Source: Cylindrotheca closterium (lineage: Eukaryota > Bacillariophyta > Bacillariophyceae > Bacillariales > Bacillariaceae). Taken from it: 64,000 nucleotides of DNA. The notes beneath the pieces were generated by a model. The model was not told where the DNA came from, made no database searches, and was given only the letters and a program-made list of their open reading frames with translations. Made by a program: the position numbers and the translations under genes. The DNA lies in the NCBI GenBank assembly GCA_933822405.4, contig CAKOGP040000779.1, positions 200,291 to 264,290 of the forward strand, read 5' to 3'. Positions 53,073-62,268 of the stretch are shown in pieces. Position 1 is the first letter of the stretch; each line of letters opens with the position of its first letter.

Positions 53073-55040
53073 TCAATCAGAGTACTGTTCCACAAACTTT
53101 GCGTGATGTTTAGCAAACAAGTCGATAGCCTTCAATGTGTCTGGATGCAAAAATGTTGTTCGAAAGCCTACTCGGCCCTTCTTTTGTCCAAATCCGGATG
53201 CTGGAACTACGCAAATTCCAGTCTCTTCCAGTAGACTGAGTGCGTACAGGTTGTCTGGCGTAGTTCCCTGTTCCTTGGCAGCTTCAATGGCTTTTTGTGG
53301 GATTTCCACACTTGGAAATGCATACATGGCACCCTCGGCTGGGACGCATGTGATTCCTGGAATCGTATTCAGCCCCTCCACAAGCTTCTTGGATCTTTCC
53401 TTGAGGCCATTGTAAATGCCCGTCATTTCCTTGTCAAACAATGCGTAGGATTCGTCACTTGGCTCAGGAGGTCGTAGCATGAGACTAGTCATGACTTGAC
53501 CAACGACACCGGAACACAAGTCTGCACTTGCGAGTTTGTAAAGTTGACTCTGCACGTAAGGATCGATGTGATGAAGTTCCATGTATCCGCCCCTTCTACC
53601 GCATTCCCCGATTAACCCCTTGCTCGTCGAATGAAAGCTGACAAGCTGCAAGTCACGTAGTTGGCAATCCAATGCCACCTTTTTGGCGCTGACAAATTGG
53701 GCAGTTTCGGCATAGACATTGGTCTGGTAGACTTCGTCGGCAAGAACGACAATTCCATTTTCATCGCAAAACTCTAGAATGACCTGAATATCCTCGTGAG
53801 TCATGACATTACCCGAAGGATTACCAGGGTTGATCATTGCCAATGCCTTTACATCCAAGTCTTCTTTCTTGGCCTTTGCCAATCGCTTATCGAGCTCTTC
53901 TCTCGTGACGGCCCAATTCAAAGATTCGTCGAGTTCGTAGCCAACCTGTCGTCCTCCAAGTTTGGAAATCAATGCCGAGTAGATTGGATATTGTGGAATG
54001 GGAATCATAATGGCGTCCTTGTTACTAGCCAACAGTCCTTGCAATACCATGGAGATGGCAGTCGATGCGCCATTGGTCAAGAAAATGTTACCCGGATATG
54101 ATTTATAGCCATCACGGTTTTGAATAAACTCGGCCACATGTTTCCTCAGCCCAAGTATGCCTTGCGAGTGAGTGTAGGCCCCAGTTCCGCTCGGTCCAAT
54201 GATTTCGCGGTATTCCCTTGCTCGTTTGACTACATCACGGGGAAACAAGTCGTTGACGTTAGGATGGTCCACACCGTATTCGGCAGGAAGGTCACAGAGT
54301 GCCAACGTTTGACGGAAATAAGTAATAGGTGCTTGTCCCACTTGGTGGGGATTTCCAATATTCGTGTAGAGAATGTCTCTTCCCTGTGCTGCTAGCTGAT
54401 CTGCTTTCATTACCACCTCTCCGCGCACGGCATATTGCATACGTCGGAGCGATTGACTCATGGTTTCCTCATTCCATGTGTAATTTTCCTCCTCTTCGGC
54501 ATCGGAAATATACTGCTCGCCCTGCTGTGGATGTTGTGCCAAGTATGCCATGATTCGACTGTTTTTGGTATCCGCACTCATTTTGGTGGCTGCAATCAAC
54601 CATTTCTTGAATGCCTTCATATCGTATTGCTGTCCCGCCGCCTCCTGTTGTTCCAGTCGATTCCAAGCATAGGGCATAATTTCCGTTGGATCAATCTCGA
54701 CGCCATCCGGATCCTTCAAGACTTCAATCATAAATGCTTTCAGTTCCACTGGTTCAACGAATCCGTTTTCGTCCAGATCGATTGCTTCAAAGAGAGCATT
54801 GGCACCCCGACCTGTGGAGAAGTAGAACTCCCACAGTTGTTTCCGAACGTTTGCCAATGGTTTCGACTTGGCAACCTGACTGGCAAGACTGGAGGCAAAG
54901 GGCCGACGAATCGTTGTATGCCGATCTTGTGATTGTCCTACCCATTGGTTCAATGGATGCTGGATTGTAGAAGAAGACTGATTGAGCCGTCTCGAACTTC
55001 TCAGAAGTTTGAACATTGCAGGAGCCTTAGATGACAACAT
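53073..55040 (-). CDS. Alanine aminotransferase with N-terminal EF-hand, probably mitochondrial
   Basis: 655 aa from the ATG at 55040 (the frame opens earlier, without ATG). The first about 50 residues are rich in Arg, Ser and Leu (FKLLRSSRRLNQ), fitting a mitochondrial presequence. A complete EF-hand loop, DLDENGFVEPVE, lies in a helical N-terminal domain. The remainder is a fold-type-I aminotransferase of the alanine aminotransferase group: ILYTNIGNPHQVGQ, FLTNGASTAI, INPGNPSGNV, LADEVYQ, the PLP-binding Lys in SFHSTSKGLIGECGRRGG, and RVGFRTTFL with the substrate-carboxylate Arg. It would interconvert alanine/2-oxoglutarate and pyruvate/glutamate. A Ca-binding domain on this enzyme is not standard and suggests Ca control (inference). 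Confidence 0.9.
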   Translation of the reverse strand: MLSSKAPAMFKLLRSSRRLNQSSSTIQHPLNQWVGQSQDRHTTIRRPFASSLASQVAKSKPLANVRKQLWEFYFSTGRGANALFEAIDLDENGFVEPVELKAFMIEVLKDPDGVEIDPTEIMPYAWNRLEQQEAAGQQYDMKAFKKWLIAATKMSADTKNSRIMAYLAQHPQQGEQYISDAEEEENYTWNEETMSQSLRRMQYAVRGEVVMKADQLAAQGRDILYTNIGNPHQVGQAPITYFRQTLALCDLPAEYGVDHPNVNDLFPRDVVKRAREYREIIGPSGTGAYTHSQGILGLRKHVAEFIQNRDGYKSYPGNIFLTNGASTAISMVLQGLLASNKDAIMIPIPQYPIYSALISKLGGRQVGYELDESLNWAVTREELDKRLAKAKKEDLDVKALAMINPGNPSGNVMTHEDIQVILEFCDENGIVVLADEVYQTNVYAETAQFVSAKKVALDCQLRDLQLVSFHSTSKGLIGECGRRGGYMELHHIDPYVQSQLYKLASADLCSGVVGQVMTSLMLRPPEPSDESYALFDKEMTGIYNGLKERSKKLVEGLNTIPGITCVPAEGAMYAFPSVEIPQKAIEAAKEQGTTPDNLYALSLLEETGICVVPASGFGQKKGRVGFRTTFLHPDTLKAIDLFAKHHAKFVEQYSD

Positions 55041-55468
55041 AATGCTACAGTATTCAATTTCACCTGTCGTTTCTTCAAGTACGATGAACAGAATTAAATT
55101 GTCTCTGAGGCTCAGATCTGGCAAATTGAGAAGGAAAACTAAGAATCAATGAAGCTGGTAAATTGATGCTTGCTTCTGAACAAACGAGATGTCAACAGCT
55201 GTCTAAAAGGATCTTATCTTTTTTAAATTCTGCGGTTCAAGGTGGACCTTCAATTTCAAAAATTGCTGTCGTCACGAGGAAACCAACCAATCAAATCGCT
55301 CCTTCTGACACTCATTTTCTATCACTAATAGGCACGTGTACTGCATGAAACCTTGCTGAGAAAAACACATCATCGTGATGACTGACTCTGAACTATTTGC
55401 AACATTCTCTCCCATAGTTGTGTGTGCACATTCTGCTTCGTCTTGTTGTCCACAGCTCATCATCCAGA
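55041..55468. promoter_or_regulatory. Divergent intergenic region, aminotransferase / THEP1 fusion
   Basis: 428 bp between divergent ATGs. No distinctive motif found. It must contain both promoters. Confidence 0.45.
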
Positions 55469-56869
55469 ATGGCAACATTCAAATTCCCACACATTTTCTT
55501 GACGGGTCATCCTTCGGTCGGGAAAACCACCATCATCAAAGGTGTGCAATCATCGATCCAACAAAAGTGTAATGGTACAGATGGTAATGTGACCATCAGT
55601 GGGTTCTATACGGAAGAATGTCGAAATAAGAGTGGCAATCGAATAGGATTTGACATTGTTTACTGGCCTACTCCTGCAACAAGAACCCAAAAACAACCAT
55701 CAGAACCACAACGCGTTGCCTTGTCCCGCATGGTGGATCGAATACAAAAAGGAAAACCATTTGTGGGAAAGTACTTGGTTGATATTGACAATGTGGCAAA
55801 GTATGCGGTTGGATCCATTTCCGCTGTTGAAACTGTTACAACGAGCAAAAACCAAAGGTCACCGTCGTTGGTGATTTTGGATGAAATTGGCAAAATGGAA
55901 ATGTTATGTCCGCAATTCATTCCAGCAGTCAACAAACTATTAGACGACTCGTCCAATCCGACTACTCGCCGGGTCGTCTTTGGAACGCTTCCTACCCCTC
56001 GGTATGGTCGAGTCATTCCGGACGTGGAATCGGTCCGAGCACGGGACAATGTGTTAGTTTTGCATGTGACCAAGGACAATCGCGATGAATTGCAAAAGTT
56101 GTTATCCGAGATACTTTCAAAAGTCCTACTCTTCGATATATCAAATGATGACAGTAGTGGTTTAATAAAGGCATTGGAACCATATCGATACATTCGTCCA
56201 ATTGGAGCTTCGTCGTTGAGTGGAGACAAAAAGAAGGAGGGTACTAATGTACACAAGAAGAATCAAAAGGCAGACAAACGAGGAACCAATCTGTCCACTG
56301 GCGAGAGTACTGCTACCAGTGTCAAGCCAAGTGGCCCATTATTATCACCGTCCATTCCACCCAAGGTCTTGATCGTTGGAGAGACTGCATCTCCATTGCC
56401 ATCGAATCCGGAATATGCTTACTGCGAACGATCCATGTGGATTGTGTTGAGCAAAATGTTTGATCTGCCGACGTACAAGCCCATTTTGGATCCTTCCTCG
56501 GCGAGTGAAACAGCCATGGCGAGCTACAAAGTGGTCAAGAATTTGGCTCTAGCAAAAGGAATCTGTATTTGGGATGTGCTGGCGAATGTCCATCAAAAGT
56601 CCAAGGGTAGAAAGAAGCAAAAGCCTGTCGATACGCCAAATGATATCCAAGGCCTACTGAAAAAGTATCCATCCATCGAAATGATTGGATTCATTGGTCA
56701 GAAAGCCCATGCCAAATACAAATCATTGTTACACGATGATCCGGCACACGATGATGGAAGAGACGTGCAGCTCGTCACGCTGCCTAGTTCCAGCCCGTCG
56801 AATACACGACTCTCCGTCGTGCAAAAGGTGGATGCCTGGAAATCTGCCTTTGAAAAGGAAATGGCATAG
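55469..56869 (+). CDS. Fusion of THEP1-type NTPase and uracil-DNA-glycosylase-superfamily domain
   Basis: 466 aa, single exon, ATG at 55469. Residues 1 to about 220 are a THEP1/NTPCR nucleoside-triphosphatase: Walker A GHPSVGKTT, ISGFYTEE, GFDIVYW, and the B motif VILDEIGKMEM. After a charged linker, the C-terminal about 180 residues resemble UDG-superfamily deoxyinosine/mismatch glycosylases: KVLIVGETASP, a YxxxxRSMW block, LAKGICIWDVL, TPNDIQGLLKKYP and IEMIGFIGQKAH. In the third block the usual Asn of RNxFW is Ser. A protein joining nucleotide hydrolysis and base excision would suit nucleotide-pool and DNA cleaning, but that is inference. Both domains are well formed; no frame break lies between them. 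Confidence 0.78.
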   Translation: MATFKFPHIFLTGHPSVGKTTIIKGVQSSIQQKCNGTDGNVTISGFYTEECRNKSGNRIGFDIVYWPTPATRTQKQPSEPQRVALSRMVDRIQKGKPFVGKYLVDIDNVAKYAVGSISAVETVTTSKNQRSPSLVILDEIGKMEMLCPQFIPAVNKLLDDSSNPTTRRVVFGTLPTPRYGRVIPDVESVRARDNVLVLHVTKDNRDELQKLLSEILSKVLLFDISNDDSSGLIKALEPYRYIRPIGASSLSGDKKKEGTNVHKKNQKADKRGTNLSTGESTATSVKPSGPLLSPSIPPKVLIVGETASPLPSNPEYAYCERSMWIVLSKMFDLPTYKPILDPSSASETAMASYKVVKNLALAKGICIWDVLANVHQKSKGRKKQKPVDTPNDIQGLLKKYPSIEMIGFIGQKAHAKYKSLLHDDPAHDDGRDVQLVTLPSSSPSNTRLSVVQKVDAWKSAFEKEMA

Positions 56870-56894
56870 GAGTGGTCGCATGGGAAGTATAATG

Positions 56895-56920
56895 ATAATA
56901 ATAATAATAATAATAATGTC
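56895..56920. repeat. (ATA)n microsatellite
   Basis: Eight ATA/AAT units in the short spacer between two convergent genes, shortly after the stop of the THEP1 fusion. Confidence 0.9.
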
Positions 56921-56970
56921 TTAAGCATAAAATGTACAGCTTTTTTTAATTTGATTCAGAGTCTCCATGG

Positions 56971-59235
56971 TCATCGGCTTGTCTCTGATTTGTTGGTTTT
57001 TTGAAGTGTAGTCGTGTAGTTCCCCGTCGTTGTAGCATTCAATTCTGGAATTGTCGTACTATTGACTGTTCCTTCGATAACTCCAGTCTTGTTACCAGGC
57101 AGAAGATTGGTTGTATTTGTTGTTTCTGTAGAATTCACCACGTCGTCGTCAAGTGCTGTGTTACTGCCATCCACCAAAGTCATGTTGGTACTATTGGTGG
57201 TGATTTCTGTCATCATTCTTTCATCTGTTGTGTTTGTAAAGTTCGACAACACACCAGTCACGTTGCTTCCATTTTCCATATCGCCCTCTTCATCAGTGTT
57301 GTTGCCGAAGGTTGCGTTGGAAAGTACCTCCATTCCTTCCTCGGTACTGTTGGTAAAGTTGCTGCCTATGACGTCGGTGGAGTTACCTTCCATGTCTCCA
57401 TCAACGAATGTCTCATTGCCAAAAGTAGTGTTTGTGGAATTACCAAATTCAGTGATATCGGTTTCATTTCCTTCCACCCCAGTAATATTTAGACCATCTT
57501 CGACAATATCAGTCGAGTTGCCAGATTCAGTGATGTTTGTAAAGTTACTCATGACAGTGTCCGTAGAGTTACCTTCCAAGTCTCCATCGACAAATGTCTC
57601 ATTGCCAAACGTAGTGTTCGTAGAGTTGCCAAATTCAGTGATATCTGTTTCGTTTGCTTCCACTCCAGTAGCATTTAGACCATCTTCGATTGCATCCGTC
57701 GAGTTGCCATACTCAGTGATATTTGTAAAGTTGCTGCTGATGGCGTCGGTAGAGTTACCTTCCTTGTCTCCGTCAACAAATGTCTCATTGCCAAAAGTTG
57801 CGTTTGTAAAGTTGCCAAATTCAGTGGTATCTGTTTCCTTTCTGTCCACTCCAGTCACGTTCAATCCATCCTCAATCATATCAGTCGAGTTTCCAGATTC
57901 AATGATATTTGTTTCGTTTCCATCCAACCCCGTGACGTTCAATCCCTCTTCGACAATGTCAGTCGACTTGCCCGCTTCAGTGATACCTGTTTCATTTCCT
58001 TCTGCTCCAGTACTGTTCCATCCATCGTCGGAGGCATCAGTAGCATTGCCCTCCAAGGAGCCAGTTTTGTTGAACGATGTTACGTTTCCGAGCTCAGCAT
58101 CAGTAATGTTCAAGCCATCTTCCACTGTAACATTGGTATGGTTGGATGGTGATTCCAAATCAGTGTTATTTCCTTCGACACCTGCGGTCTCATTCCAGCT
58201 GGTCTCATTGCTCGCAATGGTGACTTTGGCCGCAGAATCAGCATTGCTGTCTTCGTCTTCGTTCATTCTTTCAGAGCCATCAGAATTGGCGTCTTCTTCT
58301 TCGTCCTTTCTTTTGGAATCATCGCCATCGCCATCGCTGTCTTCGTCTTCGCCCTTTCCTTTAGAATCATCGGCGTCGCTGTCTTCATCTTCGTCCTTTC
58401 CTTTAGATCCGTCAGCGTTGTTGCCTTCATCTTCCTCCTTCGCTTTAGATTCATCAGCATTGCTATCTTCATCTTCGTCTTTTCCTTCAGGACCATCGGG
58501 ATTGCTATCTTCGTCCTTATCTTTGTCATCTTCGTCCTTGTCATCTTTATCCTTGTCTTTGTCATCTTCGTCCTTATCTTTATCATCTTCATCCTTGTCC
58601 TTGTACTTGTCATCTTCATCCTTGTCTTTATCATCTTCATCCTTATCTTTGTCATCTTCGTCCTTATCTTTGTCATCTTCATCTTCATCCTTGTCCTTGT
58701 CATCTTCATCCTTGTCTTTATCGTCTTCATCCTTGTCTTTATCATCTTCATCTTTATCGTCTTCATCCTTATCTTTGTCGTCTTCGTCCTTATCTTTGCC
58801 ATCTTCATCACTATCCTTGCCCCCAAAGGTACCACTGTCTTCGAGGTCATTGGGTTCGTCATTACTACTCTTGGGGTTGCCATCCTGAGGCGGTGCCGTG
58901 ATGCTGGAAAGATTTGGACGCGAAGTAGCACCAGCACCACCAGCATTGCTAGTACTACCAGTGGCAACAGTAGGTTTATCCATGTCAAAGTAACTACTGT
59001 CTTGGGAAATGGAAATAAAGACTACCGCCATGATGGCCAAAACAACATATCGGCATTTTCCACCACCACCACCACCACCTCCGCCGCCACCACTACCCTG
59101 TGGTGGATGCTGCGCATGTGCACCATGCTGACGGTGATGATGAGGCAGACTAGCATTGTTGTTTGGACTTCTTGATCCAAAGAAACCTTGACTCTTGGGT
59201 TTCGGAGGGTTTCGGTAGGGATTGGCTCGAGGCAT
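56971..59235 (-). CDS. Single-pass membrane protein with acidic D/K/E repeats and Asn-sequon repeats
   Basis: 754 aa, single exon, ATG at 59235. Order of parts: a basic, His/Gly-rich N-terminus; a signal-anchor (YVVLAIMAVVFISI, about 62-75); a Thr/Ser region; about 200 residues made almost wholly of KDEDDKD-type units, strongly acidic; then about 400 residues dominated by N-x-S/T sequons. The sequon part has three copies of a 62-residue unit with FGNSTNTTFGNETFVDGD at its head, plus partial units. A type II topology is expected, placing acidic and glycosylatable parts outside or in a secretory lumen. Acidic runs of this kind can bind Ca or cationic wall components. A cell-wall, adhesive or mineral-related role is inferred; no homolog is recognised. 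Confidence 0.75.
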   Translation of the reverse strand: MPRANPYRNPPKPKSQGFFGSRSPNNNASLPHHHRQHGAHAQHPPQGSGGGGGGGGGGGKCRYVVLAIMAVVFISISQDSSYFDMDKPTVATGSTSNAGGAGATSRPNLSSITAPPQDGNPKSSNDEPNDLEDSGTFGGKDSDEDGKDKDEDDKDKDEDDKDEDDKDKDEDDKDKDEDDKDKDEDEDDKDKDEDDKDKDEDDKDKDEDDKYKDKDEDDKDKDEDDKDKDKDDKDEDDKDKDEDSNPDGPEGKDEDEDSNADESKAKEEDEGNNADGSKGKDEDEDSDADDSKGKGEDEDSDGDGDDSKRKDEEEDANSDGSERMNEDEDSNADSAAKVTIASNETSWNETAGVEGNNTDLESPSNHTNVTVEDGLNITDAELGNVTSFNKTGSLEGNATDASDDGWNSTGAEGNETGITEAGKSTDIVEEGLNVTGLDGNETNIIESGNSTDMIEDGLNVTGVDRKETDTTEFGNFTNATFGNETFVDGDKEGNSTDAISSNFTNITEYGNSTDAIEDGLNATGVEANETDITEFGNSTNTTFGNETFVDGDLEGNSTDTVMSNFTNITESGNSTDIVEDGLNITGVEGNETDITEFGNSTNTTFGNETFVDGDMEGNSTDVIGSNFTNSTEEGMEVLSNATFGNNTDEEGDMENGSNVTGVLSNFTNTTDERMMTEITTNSTNMTLVDGSNTALDDDVVNSTETTNTTNLLPGNKTGVIEGTVNSTTIPELNATTTGNYTTTLQKTNKSETSR
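57290..57960 (-). repeat. 186-bp tandem coding repeats rich in N-glycosylation sequons
   Basis: Three full units of about 62 codons and two partial ones. Landmarks per unit: FGN[SF]TN, FGNETFVDGD, EGNSTD, SNFTN, GNSTD, EDGLN.TGV, NETDITE. The units differ by a few substitutions each. Confidence 0.85.
58495..58815 (-). repeat. Short tandem acidic coding repeats
   Basis: Units of 15-24 bp encode KDKDEDD, DKDED and similar. Nearly pure Lys/Asp/Glu over about 100 codons. Probably unstable in length. Confidence 0.9.
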
Positions 59236-59764
59236 ACTTTAAAATGGTGTAAGAAGGAAACCTGAAAATGACAATGACTGACTCTTTTTTGTGTTGTTTT
59301 GGTGGTTTGACTTTTCTTAGAGTCGAATATATTCAGAAACCTTCAGCAATTGTTGGTGAAGGGATTAACTGAAACAGTGAATGATGAGGAAGAGTATCCT
59401 TGTTCCACTGGCACACGGTTTGTCTGAAATGAGAATGCTTTTACCGGTATTGTCTCGCCGTTTTTGGCAGTTTGCAGTCGTCATTTTTCTCACGTTTTCG
59501 ATTTTGGTGCGTTCAAAGGACAGACTGCAAGTTGAAGATGTTCGAACTAGTCCATCGCATTGCCCAGTTTCAGTTCACGTTGACGTTATTTAGCAGTCAA
59601 GGGATTCGAGTCCTGGATCGAACACGATTGGAATCAAAATGGGTCTCAATAAAAATCAAATCAAAATTCTGATCGATCGATGACACAAAAAATCCAACTG
59701 TTGACTCTTGCTCACAAAACAAAACAGAGAAAAACCAATCAATATCGATCAACAAAATTTAAAG
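59236..59764. promoter_or_regulatory. Divergent intergenic region between two membrane-protein genes
   Basis: 529 bp between divergent ATGs, with one TACCGGTA at 59442-59449. A tRNA-like B-box match near 59580 (GGATTCGAGTCC) has no cloverleaf around it. Confidence 0.45.
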
Positions 59765-60352
59765 ATGCGCAACATTCTAGACAAAGTGTACAGAGAACTG
59801 TCTGTGACAAAGACTTTAATGGCAGAGAGAGAAGAACTTCGTAGAGATCAAGAAGATTTCGAATCTCGAGCCTCCGCGATTCAGCATGAATACAGCCTGC
59901 GTGGACACGATTCATCACATGTCGACAACGACAACAACAACAACAACAAGATTAACAATCAAGAACATCTACGCGGAAGTGAACAGCGACAGCATCACCG
60001 GAAAATGCTGGCAGATGATGATGGTCCTCCGGAAGGTCCCATTTCTTTCAATCGTGAAAGTGCCATGTTTGAAGCGGTTTCCGATATGGACCAAGCATTT
60101 CCAATCTTGGATAATGCAACAATTTCTACCGACAATACAACAGCCACCACTTCCGTTGGCAATGGTATGTCGAGTCAGCTAGATGTCGGTGCTTGGTTGC
60201 TCATGGTCTTGGTCGTGGGATTCGCCGTCTTTGGGGTTGTCACCTATCGGAGTAGCCCACGAGGACGCAGGCGAAGAGGATCGAATGACTTCCACTACAG
60301 AAGCGTTACACTGCCAGTAGTGGCGGAGGACGATGACTGGGGTTCCGCTTGA
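59765..60352 (+). CDS. Single-pass membrane protein of unknown function
   Basis: 195 aa from the ATG at 59765 (first ATG of the frame). The N-terminal 45 residues form a charged coiled-coil-like helix (LDKVYRELSVTKTLMAEREE). An Asn-rich stretch (DNDNNNNNKINN) follows, then a Ser/Thr region with three sequons, one membrane helix near the C-terminus (VGAWLLMVLVVGFAVFGVVT) and a basic tail (SPRGRRRRG). Basic residues after the helix suggest a cytosolic C-terminus and an external N-terminus, although no signal peptide precedes it. The divergent pairing with the sequon-rich protein may reflect co-expression. Confidence 0.6.
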   Translation: MRNILDKVYRELSVTKTLMAEREELRRDQEDFESRASAIQHEYSLRGHDSSHVDNDNNNNNKINNQEHLRGSEQRQHHRKMLADDDGPPEGPISFNRESAMFEAVSDMDQAFPILDNATISTDNTTATTSVGNGMSSQLDVGAWLLMVLVVGFAVFGVVTYRSSPRGRRRRGSNDFHYRSVTLPVVAEDDDWGSA

Positions 60353-61728
60353 AAGTAGTGTATAGTAGTAGCTCGAGGACCAACAATGAACTAGGAGTAA
60401 AGTCGACTATCGCAGTACCTTTTTCCAACCTCCAAAGATGCCAATAAGATCGGTGTCAACTAATAATATACTTTCATACCTACGAAAGAAGCAGGATGCG
60501 TCATGATCAGATTATCTACAGTATCTATTTCATACACTTGACGATCCCGCTATCAGCATATTTTATAATATGATAATGTAAATAAAGAAATATTATCGAC
60601 ATGAGGATGATGATAATGTTGTGAATGTCATCATGATATTTCCTCATCCGGTGAGCGCATACCTTTTTTTAAAAAATTTGGTTTGATCTGAAGAATCAAT
60701 CGACAGAATAACCATCTGCCAGCCAGGCAGGATACGACTATTCCATTTGAAAGGATCGCATCTTAGTAGGCCACTGGTGCCTTTAAAAAAAAAAGGAAAA
60801 TGCAAGATATCATGCTCCAGTACCGTACAGCAGGAGGTATCGGTAGTGGGTAGAACCGGTACGAACATGTAAAATGTGGGGACAAGGAGAACCCATAGCA
60901 CACTTCCTGCCTATGAAATAGAAGAGTTTTCAACGCTTTGGCCTTTCTTCGGGAACTTTATTTGCTTTGTCCAATGGTGGTTTCTCGACACCACCAGCTG
61001 CTGCCGTGTTGGAAATTTCTCAAACGAATGGGAGTACCGGCACGAAAATGTAACATGTGGGAAGACGAAGGAAACAAAGACACTTTTGCCTTTGAAATAG
61101 ACGAGTTTCAACGCTATTCTTGCGAAACCTTAGAATTGGAGTAACGCCACGAAGAAGCCCAAGACACTCCTTCCTTTGAAATTGAAGAGTTTTCAATGCA
61201 ATTCTCTCGATACCTCAGAATGGGAGTACCGATAGTCCAGCCTGTTCTGCATACGCTAACACAGTAACTTATGACAAATATATGGAAAAGGTGTCGGTTT
61301 GATTCTGTCATGGTCTCATTCCAGAATTGCAAGAATATTCGACATCCGATTGCGACATGCCTCCAGGTCATGAAAGACTCAACTTCGGCATGTCGAAGGA
61401 TTCCATATTCGCTTTCGGGATTGTACGTAAAACGCGGCTATCAAAGTGGTCTCGTAGCAATATATTCCGAAAGGCTCAAGAAAGCTTGGGTATCATCGAT
61501 TTATGAACCATGCCGACATGACTGTTCCGAAGTGAATTTGAATAAAAGAAAATCAGCGAAGGGGTTCTTGTGACTGGAGCAGAGGATTTGTTATTAAGTG
61601 GAAAATACCGGTACTGCGAAAACACCTGATGCAACATTCACTGGCGAATCGGGAAATCTGAAAGTTCTCTCTTGTCTGATCGAAGCGAGAGGCAGCATCA
61701 TAAACTTGGATCATTCAAACCTCGAAAG
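60353..61728. other. Long intergenic region with degenerate repeats
   Basis: 1376 bp. It holds a three-copy degenerate repeat (separate entry), one TACCGGTA (61606-61613) and a short + strand open frame of 100 codons at 61271-61573 that starts with ATG but has no recognisable homology and is not called. Nothing else. Confidence 0.45.
60850..61235. repeat. Three degenerate non-coding repeats
   Basis: Copies at about 60850-60936, 61031-61114 and 61137-61200, with the start of a fourth near 61221. Order in each: GxxxTACCGGxACGAA-like, ATGT(A)AAATGTGG, CACTT/CCTxCCT, TTTGAAAT-like, GAnGAGTTTTCAACGC-like. Reading frames are not conserved among them. Confidence 0.6.
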
Positions 61729-62268
61729 ATGACATCGTTGACAGTATATTTCAATGAATTGCTCCAAAGTCGAGGAGTCAAGGACACCATCCTCATTAAT
61801 GACGACGCTACCGTTCTCAAGTCTCGGTCATACCCTTATCTCTTCCCAAAGGACAAAATAACGCCAAAAGAAGAACCATGCAAATTTTCACATTCTATCG
61901 CAGTGTCAAGTTCTCAAGCCCCATGTTGCCCACGAAGGAAAATAAGCGTGGACGACTTTTCTGAATATTCTTACAGGTCTTCAGAGACAAAATTCCGAAT
62001 GACCATAGATGATGATTCATCCGAAGAAGCCGGAGGAGGCATCGACAAGATGTTGGCGGACATGATGAAACGGCGAAGCGAACAGCGGAAAGCACAAAGA
62101 ATCAGCGAGAGTGTTCCAGAAAAGAAAACAGAAATATTCAGACTTCAGTCAGCTGATGCTGATACGGTGCGTGAAGTTGTCTCGGCCGTCTCAAGTCCTC
62201 TTCAACACAAGGATGATAAAAACCTGCTGAGGACACTCCGACAGAAGACTTCGAGTGGACAGGGATAG
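61729..62268 (+). CDS. Small protein with N-terminal LxxYF-motif, new family member 3
   Basis: 179 aa from the ATG at 61729; the frame continues upstream only to a non-ATG codon. The N-terminus MTSLTVYFNELLQSRG then ILINDDA aligns without gaps to the two family members near 21 kb. The middle has a Cys-Cys pair beside PRRK and an acidic stretch (DDDSSEEAGGG). A Lys/Arg/Met-rich helix (MLADMMKRRSEQRKAQR) follows. No signal peptide or membrane segment. Function unknown. Confidence 0.65.
   Translation: MTSLTVYFNELLQSRGVKDTILINDDATVLKSRSYPYLFPKDKITPKEEPCKFSHSIAVSSSQAPCCPRRKISVDDFSEYSYRSSETKFRMTIDDDSSEEAGGGIDKMLADMMKRRSEQRKAQRISESVPEKKTEIFRLQSADADTVREVVSAVSSPLQHKDDKNLLRTLRQKTSSGQG

Noticed and set aside
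57062..58888. 608-codon Ser-rich frame opposite the sequon-rich protein
   Set aside because: Antisense of Asp/Lys/Glu and Asn/Thr repeats. The minus-strand frame has an ATG, a membrane anchor and a consistent architecture.
59570..59600. tRNA-like B-box sequence GGATTCGAGTCC
   Set aside because: No paired T stem of normal length, anticodon arm or acceptor stem could be drawn around it. A similar match on the minus strand near 9085 fails the same way.
61271..61573. Possible 100-aa gene
   Set aside because: ATG start and no recognisable motif; flanked by degenerate repeats. Too weak to call without transcripts.
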